Below are positions 57,905-64,000 of a stretch of DNA of 64,000 bases, in pieces. The notes beneath the pieces are model-generated. The model saw only the letters and a program-made list of their open reading frames with translations, did no database searches and was not told where the DNA came from. The first letter of the stretch is position 1, and each line of letters opens with the position of its first letter. Origin of the DNA: Paracoccus sediminicola (GTDB taxonomy: Bacteria > Pseudomonadota > Alphaproteobacteria > Rhodobacterales > Rhodobacteraceae). The stretch covers positions 3,111,233 to 3,175,232 of the forward strand of contig NZ_CP115768.1 of NCBI RefSeq assembly GCF_027912835.1, written 5' to 3'. The translations under genes were made by a program, and so were the position numbers.

Positions 57905-58621
57905 TTGTCACGTCATACCCATCCCGACGCGCATCCGGATGATCCGCATTACGTGTCGCGCTCTGGCTGGCTGCGCGCCGCAGTTCTGGGCGCCAATGAT
58001 GGCATCGTCTCGGTTGCCTCGCTGCTTGCGGGTGTCGCGGCGTCGGGGGCGGGCACCGGGGAGGTCCTCGTCGCCGGGCTGGCCGGGCTTTCCGCCGGGG
58101 CGCTGTCGATGGCGGCGGGAGAATATGTCTCTGTGTCGAGCCAGTCGGATATCGAACGCGCCGATATTAGGCGCGAAACCCAGGCTCTCGATGAGAATCC
58201 GCATGTCGAGCTGGAAGAGCTGTCCGGCATCTATGAGGCGCGCGGGCTGAGCCCCGAGACAGCGATGCTGGTCGCGCGCGAGCTGACCGAACATGATGCG
58301 CTCGGGGCGCATATCCGCGATGAGCTCGGGCTAAGCGACGTGCACAGCGCGAATCCTATGCAGGCGGCGATCACCTCTGCTGCGACCTTCACTCTGGCCG
58401 GAGCGGTGCCTGTTGCGGGGGCGGTACTCTCGCAGGGGCAGCACACCATCCTGATTGTCTGGATTACGACCCTTCTTGCCCTGGCGGTTCTGGGTGCGGT
58501 CGGGGCGCGTGCCGGCGGGGCGCCCATAGGCAGAGCGGTGCTGCGCGTGCTATTCTGGGGCAGCTTCGCCATGACCGTGACGGCCGCGATTGGCTGGCTG
58601 TTCGGCACGACCATAGGATAA
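57905..58621 (+). CDS. VIT1/CCC1-family metal transporter
   Basis: A 238-residue membrane protein of the vacuolar iron transporter family with about five helices. N-terminal HTHPDAHPDDPH is His-rich and may bind metal. The family marks are VLGANDGIVSVASLLAGVAA and GALSMAAGEYVSVSSQSD, followed by a cytosolic acidic helical segment (NPHVELEELSGIYEARGLS). It starts with TTG 57905. It likely exports Fe(II) or Mn(II). Confidence 0.88.
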   Translation: MSRHTHPDAHPDDPHYVSRSGWLRAAVLGANDGIVSVASLLAGVAASGAGTGEVLVAGLAGLSAGALSMAAGEYVSVSSQSDIERADIRRETQALDENPHVELEELSGIYEARGLSPETAMLVARELTEHDALGAHIRDELGLSDVHSANPMQAAITSAATFTLAGAVPVAGAVLSQGQHTILIVWITTLLALAVLGAVGARAGGAPIGRAVLRVLFWGSFAMTVTAAIGWLFGTTIG

Positions 58622-58626
58622 CGCTG

Positions 58627-59241
58627 ATGTTCAAGCGGCTGATGTTTTGCGCGCTGCTCGCTGCCGGGCCTGCGGCGGCGACGCGGGAATACATGCTTCC
58701 GACCCTGTTCGATGTCGAAGGGGTGGCGGCGGATGACGTGCTGAACATCCGCGCGCGCCCCGATGCCTCAGCCGAGATCATCGGCACATTTGCGCCCGAT
58801 GCGACCGGGATCGAAATCGTCGCCAGCGAAGGCAATTGGGGGCAGGTGAACACAGGCGAAAGCGCGGGCTGGGTCTCGATGCGCTATTTGCGCTATCGCA
58901 CGGATGTCTGGACCGAGGGTGCATTACCGGATGGGTTCCGCTGCGGCGGGACCGAGCCGTTCTGGTCGCTGGAGCCGCGCGACGAGGGCCTGATCTGGTG
59001 GACGCCCGAGGGCGAGACGATGTTCGACACGCTCGAAGTCCTGGACAGCGGTGTCTTTCGCAGCCCGCGCCGCGCGCTGATGGGCAGCGGCGAGGGCGGC
59101 GAGATATGGGCCTCTGTCACAGACAAGCAATGCAGCGACGGGATGTCGGACCGGCGCTACGGGCTGGAGGCAAGCGTCATTCTGCAAGGCGAGACCTCGC
59201 AGCTTTACACCGGCTGCTGTCAGATCACCCCTGCAAACTGA
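58627..59241 (+). CDS. Exported SH3-domain protein, COG3650-like
   Basis: A 204-residue protein with a signal peptide (MFKRLMFCALLAAGPAAA). Residues ~30-90 form a bacterial SH3 domain (DDVLNIRARPDASAEIIGTF, WGQVNTGESAGWVSMRYL), followed by a Cys-containing domain (FRCGGTEPFWSLE, QCSDGMSDRRYG, GCCQI). Two conserved Cys pairs suggest disulfides in the periplasm. It follows the VIT-type transporter by 5 bases and is probably co-transcribed. Function unknown; SH3 domains of this type may bind peptidoglycan. Confidence 0.78.
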   Translation: MFKRLMFCALLAAGPAAATREYMLPTLFDVEGVAADDVLNIRARPDASAEIIGTFAPDATGIEIVASEGNWGQVNTGESAGWVSMRYLRYRTDVWTEGALPDGFRCGGTEPFWSLEPRDEGLIWWTPEGETMFDTLEVLDSGVFRSPRRALMGSGEGGEIWASVTDKQCSDGMSDRRYGLEASVILQGETSQLYTGCCQITPAN

Positions 59242-59250
59242 ACCTGCGAC

Positions 59251-60786
59251 TCAGGTCGCGACAACGGCGAGCAGTGCCGACAGCACCGCCACGGTGCCCG
59301 CGCCAACCGCCGCCGAACGCCAGCTGAAGCGGCGTGGGGCAGGGGCGGCAGGCTCGGCGCGCTGACGCGCGCGCCAGATCGCGTCCTCGACCAGATGCGG
59401 CATCAACGGCATGGCGCGATGCAGCGTCCTCAGCACCTTGCGGCTGTCCGACAGGAGCGCGCGCGGGCCGAGGTTGGACTGAATATAATCCTCGACAACC
59501 GGGCGAGCAGCCTTCCAGATGTTTAGATTGGGATCGAGGGATCTTGCCACGCCCTCGACCACCACCATGGTACGCTGCAACAGGATCAGCTCGGTTCGGG
59601 TTTGCATTCCGAAACGTTCGGTCACCTCGAACAGATATCCGAGCAGGCTCGCCATCGAGATCTGACTGGCATCGGCGCCGAAGATCGGCTCGCCCACGGC
59701 CCGCAAGGCGCGGGCGAAGGCGGCAGGATCGCGGTCGCGTGGAACGTAACCGGCTTCGAAATGAACCCGCGCGAGTTCGTCATAATCGCGACGGATGAAG
59801 CCCATCAGAATATCCGCGTAGACTCGCCGGGTATATTCGTCGATCTCGCCCATGATGCCGAAGTCATAGGCGATCAGGTCGCCATTCGGGGCGACCTTAA
59901 GATTGCCCTGATGCATGTCGCCATGGAAAAAACCGTCGCGAAGAGCGTGGGACAGGAAAAGCTGAAGAATCCGCTCGGCGATTGCGCTCGTGTCATGGCC
60001 CGCCGCGCGAATGGCGGCGACATTGCCAAGCGGGATACCCTCGGCCCAGCTCGACGTCAGAACCCGGCGTGACGATGCCGCCCAATGCGGGCTCGGGACC
60101 TGGAATTTCGTGTCATCCTTCGTGTTCTCGGCAAAAAGCGAGGCCGAGGCAGCCTCCAGCCGGAGATCCAGCTCGCCCGTGACGACGCCTTCGAAATGGC
60201 TCACCACGTCACGCGGGCGCAGCCGCCGCGTTGCCGGTGAAAGCGCCTCGATCATGTCGGCGCCGAAATGGAAAGCGTCGATATCGCGCGAAAATGCCGA
60301 AGCAATGTTTGGCCGCAGCACCTTCACCGCAACCTCTTCGCCGCTATCGGCCAGGCGGGCGCGGTGGACCTGCGCGATCGAGGCTGCGGCGACGGGTTCC
60401 GAGAATTCCGAGAAGATCTCGTCCACCGGTCGCCCGAGATCCGCTTCGATCATATTCTTGGCGGTCTCGTTCGAAAAGGGCGGCAGCTTGTCCTGAAGAT
60501 AGGTAAGCTGATTGGCCAGCTCGGCGCCCACAACATCGGGGCGTGTCGAGAGGATCTGGCCGAATTTGATATAGGCCGGGCCGAGTGCCGTGATCGCCCG
60601 CGTGACGGGCGGCAGAGCCGGGTCGCCGCGATATCCCAGCCAGCGGAATGGCCAGCCGAGCACCCGCGCCGCGATGCGCACATTGCGCGGCGCCTGCATC
60701 GCGTCGAGCGCCACGCCCATGGCCCCGGTGCGCTCGAATGTGGCGCCGGTGCGGATCAGGCGCCAGATATTATGCGGTCCGCGCAT
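59251..60786 (-). CDS. ubiB: Ubiquinone biosynthesis ATPase/kinase-like UbiB
   Basis: A 511-residue ABC1/ADCK-family protein. The KxGQ motif is in [14 protein letters not shown], the ATP-binding Lys in VAVKVLRP, the catalytic block HGDMHQGN and the metal motif YDFGIMG. A final hydrophobic helix ([20 protein letters not shown]) anchors it to the membrane. The ATG at 60786 is 1 base past the ubiE stop, so both form one operon. Confidence 0.93.
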   Translation of the reverse strand: MRGPHNIWRLIRTGATFERTGAMGVALDAMQAPRNVRIAARVLGWPFRWLGYRGDPALPPVTRAITALGPAYIKFGQILSTRPDVVGAELANQLTYLQDKLPPFSNETAKNMIEADLGRPVDEIFSEFSEPVAAASIAQVHRARLADSGEEVAVKVLRPNIASAFSRDIDAFHFGADMIEALSPATRRLRPRDVVSHFEGVVTGELDLRLEAASASLFAENTKDDTKFQVPSPHWAASSRRVLTSSWAEGIPLGNVAAIRAAGHDTSAIAERILQLFLSHALRDGFFHGDMHQGNLKVAPNGDLIAYDFGIMGEIDEYTRRVYADILMGFIRRDYDELARVHFEAGYVPRDRDPAAFARALRAVGEPIFGADASQISMASLLGYLFEVTERFGMQTRTELILLQRTMVVVEGVARSLDPNLNIWKAARPVVEDYIQSNLGPRALLSDSRKVLRTLHRAMPLMPHLVEDAIWRARQRAEPAAPAPRRFSWRSAAVGAGTVAVLSALLAVVAT

Positions 60787-60787
60787 G

Positions 60788-61534
60788 CTACAGCTTCCAG
60801 CCGGAATGCAGCGCCGCGATTCCCATCGAGAGATTGCGATACTGGACCCGCTCGAACCCCGCATCGCGGATCATCTGGGCGAAACTCTCCTGGTCGGGGA
60901 AGCGACGGATCGATTCGACCAGATACTGATAGCTGTCACGATCCTTGGCGACGAGCTTGCCCATCGCCGGGATGACGTTGAAGCTATAGCGGTCATAAGC
61001 CCATTGCATCGCCGGGACCGGAAGCTGACTGAATTCCAGCACCATGAGCCGGCCACCCGGCCGCAGCACGCGATAGGCCTCATCAAGCGCGTCGGGGATG
61101 CGGGTCACGTTGCGGATTCCAAAGCTGATCGTATACCGGTCGAAGCTGTTATCCGCAAAAGGAAGCCTCATGGCGTCGCCGGTGACCCAGGACAGCCGGC
61201 CGGCGAGCGGCCCTGCCTCGGCCCGTTTGCGACCCTCGACCAGCATCGATTCGGTCATATCGCAGACGGTGACACGCGCCGCCGGTGCACGGTCCAGAAA
61301 GCGAAAGGCGATGTCGCCGGTCCCGCCCGCGACGTCCAGCAATTCCTGCCCGTCGCGGGGCGCGAGCCAGTCCATCATCGCGTTCTTCCAGATTCGATGG
61401 ATGCCCACGCTCATCAGGTCGTTCATCACGTCGTAACGCGACGCCACGCGCGAGAACACGCCATGCACCATCCCGGCCTTGTCGTCCTCGGCCACGGTGC
61501 GGAAGCCGAAATGAGTCTGTTTCTCGCTGGTCAT
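60788..61534 (-). CDS. ubiE: Demethylmenaquinone/2-methoxy-benzoquinol methyltransferase UbiE
   Basis: A 248-residue SAM-dependent C-methyltransferase of ubiquinone synthesis. Marks: [21 protein letters not shown] start, [15 protein letters not shown] (SAM loop near residue 67), [13 protein letters not shown] and [11 protein letters not shown]. It diverges from mutM across a 75-base gap, a typical arrangement near dnaA in Rhodobacterales. Confidence 0.95.
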   Translation of the reverse strand: MTSEKQTHFGFRTVAEDDKAGMVHGVFSRVASRYDVMNDLMSVGIHRIWKNAMMDWLAPRDGQELLDVAGGTGDIAFRFLDRAPAARVTVCDMTESMLVEGRKRAEAGPLAGRLSWVTGDAMRLPFADNSFDRYTISFGIRNVTRIPDALDEAYRVLRPGGRLMVLEFSQLPVPAMQWAYDRYSFNVIPAMGKLVAKDRDSYQYLVESIRRFPDQESFAQMIRDAGFERVQYRNLSMGIAALHSGWKL

Positions 61535-61609
61535 GCTCTTGCCGTTTATGCCTATGAGGACCAGTTAAGGTCTCGGATTTGCCGACACAATGCGACGAAA
61601 GGCAACGGA

Positions 61610-62452
61610 ATGCCAGAACTGCCCGAAGTCGAAACGGTCCGCCGCGGCCTCCTGCCGCATCTCGAGGGGCAGCGGATCGCCCGGCTGCGGCTGAATCGTG
61701 ACGGCTTGCGCTGGAAGTTCCCGCCCGACCTCGTCCAGACCGCCACGGGCGCTACGGTGACCGGGCTGCGCCGGCGGTCGAAATACATCCTCGCCGATCT
61801 GGACCGGGGCGCGTCGCTGCTCATTCATCTGGGCATGTCGGGGCGGATCCTGATCGAAGGCGCGGGGGTCGGAAAGTTTCATCGCGACCCGGCGATCCTG
61901 CCGCAGCATGACCATGTGGTGATCGAGACGGATTCGGGCGGCCTCATCACGCTGAATGATGCGCGCCGATTCGGCATGGTCGATCTGGTGCGCGACGACC
62001 GCTCGCCGCTGCTCGATCTTCTGGGGCCAGAGCCGCTCGACGCGGAGTTCACGGGCGCGACGCTGGCCGAGGCCTTTGCCGGAAGGCGTGCGCCGGTCAA
62101 GGCGCTGCTGCTCGATCAGCGCATCGTGGCGGGGCTGGGAAATATCTATGTGTCGGAATCTCTGCACCGCGCCGGGATTGATCCGCGCCGCGCGGCGGGC
62201 CGCATCGGGCGGGCGCGGCTTGACGCTTTGGCCAGCCATATCAAGGATGTACTGCACGAAGCCATCGCAGCCGGCGGCTCGTCCCTGCGCGACCATCGTC
62301 AGGCGAGCGGAGAGCTTGGCTATTTCCAGCACAGCTTCCGGGTCTATGACCGAGAGGGCGCACCGTGCCCGCGTCCCGGCTGCGCGGGCGCGATCCGCCG
62401 CGTCGTGCAGTCGGGCCGGTCCAGCTTCTGGTGCCCCGCCTGCCAGCGCTGA
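61610..62452 (+). CDS. mutM: Formamidopyrimidine-DNA glycosylase
   Basis: A 280-residue base-excision repair enzyme removing 8-oxoguanine. The N-terminal PELPEVE supplies the catalytic Pro and Glu, Lys58 in RRRSKYI is the beta-elimination lysine, and [16 protein letters not shown] contacts DNA. A C-terminal zinc finger has four Cys ([20 protein letters not shown]). ATG 61610 is certain because the Pro must follow Met; long in-frame extensions run backwards through ubiE and are spurious. Confidence 0.97.
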   Translation: MPELPEVETVRRGLLPHLEGQRIARLRLNRDGLRWKFPPDLVQTATGATVTGLRRRSKYILADLDRGASLLIHLGMSGRILIEGAGVGKFHRDPAILPQHDHVVIETDSGGLITLNDARRFGMVDLVRDDRSPLLDLLGPEPLDAEFTGATLAEAFAGRRAPVKALLLDQRIVAGLGNIYVSESLHRAGIDPRRAAGRIGRARLDALASHIKDVLHEAIAAGGSSLRDHRQASGELGYFQHSFRVYDREGAPCPRPGCAGAIRRVVQSGRSSFWCPACQR

Positions 62453-62552
62453 GCGCTGCACCGCGATCCGGTTCCGGCGCGGGTTGAGTCTGGCCACGCA
62501 GTCACGGCTTTGTTAGGAGACTCCGATCCGCAATCGCGAAGGGATGCCCCAC

Positions 62553-63329
62553 ATGGGTTACCAGACCATCAATGTCGAGATCGCCGACAACGTCGCTCTG
62601 ATCCGCCTGAACCGCCCCGACGCGCTGAACGCGCTGAACACGCAGCTTCTGACCGAGCTGACCACGGCGCTGTCGGATGCCGACAGCAATGACAAGGTGC
62701 GGTGCATCGTCATCACCGGCAGCGAGAAAGCCTTCGCCGCCGGTGCGGACATCAAGGAGATGTCGCAGAAAACCTATGTCGAGGTCTACGATCAGAACCT
62801 GTTCGCGGCGCCTGCGCAGGACATCGCTTCGATCCGCAAGCCGATCATCGCGGCGGTATCTGGCTATGCGCTTGGCGGCGGCTGTGAGCTGGCTATGGCC
62901 TGCGATTTCATCATCTGCGCCGATAACGCCAAGTTCGGCCAGCCGGAAATCAATCTGGGCGTGATCGCCGGGATCGGCGGCACGCAGCGGCTGACCCGCT
63001 TCGTGGGCAAGTCCAAGGCGATGGACATGAACCTGACCGGCCGTTTCATGGATGCCGAAGAGGCAGAGCGTTCGGGGCTTGTCAGCCGCGTGGTGCCCGC
63101 CTCCAAGCTGGTTTCCGAAGCGATGGCCGTGGCGCGCAAGATCTCCGAGAAATCGCAGATCGCGGTGAAGGCGGCGAAGGAGGCGGTCAATCGCAGCTAT
63201 GAAACGACGCTTCAGGAAGGGCTGCATTACGAACGGCGGCTGTTCCATTCGCTGTTTGCCACCGAGGATCAGAAAGAGGGCATGGCCGCCTTCCTCGAAA
63301 AGCGCGAGCCGCAATTCCGCGGAAAGTGA
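62553..63329 (+). CDS. Enoyl-CoA hydratase
   Basis: A 258-residue crotonase-family enzyme hydrating trans-2-enoyl-CoA in fatty-acid or amino-acid breakdown. The oxyanion hole lies in AAGADIKEM and [15 protein letters not shown]; the catalytic glutamates are in ELAMA and [11 protein letters not shown] 62553 has AAGGG at 9 bases; ATG 62544 is too close to it. The crotonase-rpsT order is the usual neighbourhood of dnaA in the group. Confidence 0.93.
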   Translation: MGYQTINVEIADNVALIRLNRPDALNALNTQLLTELTTALSDADSNDKVRCIVITGSEKAFAAGADIKEMSQKTYVEVYDQNLFAAPAQDIASIRKPIIAAVSGYALGGGCELAMACDFIICADNAKFGQPEINLGVIAGIGGTQRLTRFVGKSKAMDMNLTGRFMDAEEAERSGLVSRVVPASKLVSEAMAVARKISEKSQIAVKAAKEAVNRSYETTLQEGLHYERRLFHSLFATEDQKEGMAAFLEKREPQFRGK

Positions 63330-63349
63330 TTTCCGCTTGGCTTTTCTGT

Positions 63350-63370
63350 CCGGCCCCTGTATAGGGCCGG
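63350..63370 (+). terminator. Hairpin after enoyl-CoA hydratase gene
   Basis: CCGGCCC/GGGCCGG forms a perfect 7-bp stem with a 7-base loop, 20 bases after the stop codon. Confidence 0.6.
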
Positions 63371-63409
63371 GCTTACATGCGCGTGGGCCCGCTTCGGCAA
63401 GTATCATGA

Positions 63410-63426
63410 CCGTTCGATTCGAACGG
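63410..63426. promoter_or_regulatory. Perfect 8-1-8 palindrome upstream of rpsT
   Basis: CCGTTCGA-T-TCGAACGG is a perfect inverted repeat 54 bases upstream of the rpsT start. It may be a regulator binding site or form a hairpin in the leader RNA. Nothing in the window names its partner. Confidence 0.5.
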
Positions 63427-63480
63427 TGCCGTGGGGTTTATTGCGTGACCGAGACATAACCAAGAGACAGGACCGCACCC

Positions 63481-63750
63481 ATGGCCAACACCGCCCAGTC
63501 CAAGAAACGCGCCCGCCAGGTCGAGCGCCGCACCGAAGTCAACAAGGCCCGCCGCTCGCGCATCCGCACCTATCTGCGCAAGGTCGAGGAAGCCATCGCC
63601 TCGGGCGATGCAGAAGCCGCGAAGTCCGCGCTCCAGGCTGCTCAGCCCGAGATCATGCGCGGCGTGACGAAGGGCGTTTACCACAAGAACACCGCATCGC
63701 GGAAAATCTCGCGCCTGGCGGCGCGGGTGAAGGCCGTCGCCGCGAAGTAA
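63481..63750 (+). CDS. rpsT: 30S ribosomal protein S20
   Basis: An 89-residue very basic helical protein, [20 protein letters not shown], then [15 protein letters not shown] and [20 protein letters not shown], all typical of S20, which binds 16S rRNA early in assembly. A weak AGGAC ribosome site precedes the ATG. A strong terminator follows. Confidence 0.98.
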   Translation: MANTAQSKKRARQVERRTEVNKARRSRIRTYLRKVEEAIASGDAEAAKSALQAAQPEIMRGVTKGVYHKNTASRKISRLAARVKAVAAK

Positions 63751-63793
63751 GCAGCACCCGCTGCCGGTGAACACTGTTCGAGAAGTGACGTTA

Positions 63794-63820
63794 GGGCGCA
63801 TCGCTGATGCGCCCTTTCTT
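63794..63820 (+). terminator. rpsT terminator
   Basis: A perfect 9-bp stem GGGCGCATC/GATGCGCCC with a GCT loop is followed by TTTCTT, 43 bases after the rpsT stop. Typical intrinsic terminator. Confidence 0.9.
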
Positions 63821-64000
63821 CTTTGCGGGTCACTCCAAAGTTCTGAAATTCAAGAGTTTTGGACAAGCCTCTGGATTTGCAAACGGATTGTGACGCCCGT
63901 CCCGGATTCGTTCTTACAAACTTTCTGTCAAGCGCGAAGATCGGTTGCGAGCGCGCTTTCCATGGGGCTAGTTTCGTCGGTGCGATTCACGTCGCCTTGG
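63821..64000. other. Gene-free right end, probable upstream region of dnaA
   Basis: No gene starts here. The stretch is less GC-rich than the rest, with T-rich and A-rich pockets. No clear DnaA box (TTATCCACA-like) was found by eye. The mutM-crotonase-rpsT context suggests that dnaA follows outside the window; this is inference. Confidence 0.4.

Noticed and set aside
60590..61609. 340-codon N-terminal extension of mutM
   Set aside because: It lies opposite ubiE/ubiB and MutM needs Pro as residue 2, fixing the start at 61610.
63821..64000. Replication origin with DnaA boxes
   Set aside because: No TTATNCACA-like 9-mers were seen; only the gene context suggests it.

Overview
The window is GC-rich, gene-dense chromosomal DNA from an alphaproteobacterium. 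Its closest feel is Rhodobacterales, most like Paracoccus or Rhodobacter. The basis is protein-level recognition: a Smo/Mtl polyol operon, a Fur-type Mur regulator beside sitABCD, tolQRAB-pal-cpoB followed by tilS and a TTG-started ftsH, rsmB-(heparinase-like)-purH-lspA, and mutM-crotonase-rpsT, the last of which usually sits just before dnaA in this group. No phage, insertion sequence, CRISPR array, rRNA or tRNA gene was recognised. Assignments come from reading motifs by eye, not from database searches.

Left part (1-8.7 kb): the 3' end of ftsK, a DUF2268 putative metalloprotease, then a leftward block. That block holds an aspartate-semialdehyde dehydrogenase homologue whose catalytic Cys and His both appear to be replaced, a five-gene branched-chain-amino-acid-type ABC importer, and a SorC-family regulator. 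Polyol region (8.7-17.3 kb): a rightward operon encoding a SmoEFGK-type ABC importer, a sorbitol-type SDR dehydrogenase, a mannitol-2-dehydrogenase-type enzyme, a HAD phosphatase and xylulokinase. It diverges from the SorC regulator across a promoter with a 10-bp direct repeat. Metal region (17.3-21.3 kb): mur diverges from sitABCD, with a candidate operator inside the sit promoter.

Accessory stretch (21.3-30.7 kb): an exported alpha/beta hydrolase broken by one in-frame stop codon, a SnoaL-like protein, a double VOC protein and a double DUF1428 protein divergent from an HxlR regulator, an exported PRC-barrel protein, an ornithine/diaminopimelate-decarboxylase-fold enzyme, a lone DUF2235 hydrolase, and the divergent pair metF/metR.

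Housekeeping stretch (30.8-64 kb): suhB, ybgC, the Tol-Pal envelope system, tilS, ftsH, chorismate mutase, folD, rsmB, purH, lspA, a DUF3035 lipoprotein, an active/inactive M16 peptidase pair, mutL, a histone-deacetylase-like enzyme, xseB-ispA-dxs (isoprenoid precursor supply), a VIT1-type metal transporter, the divergent ubiE-ubiB and mutM, a crotonase and rpsT. Three very small genes missed by ordinary length cut-offs are described: a 26-residue membrane peptide beside ftsH, a 57-residue DUF1674/SdhAF4-like protein, and a 58-residue glycine-zipper lipoprotein.
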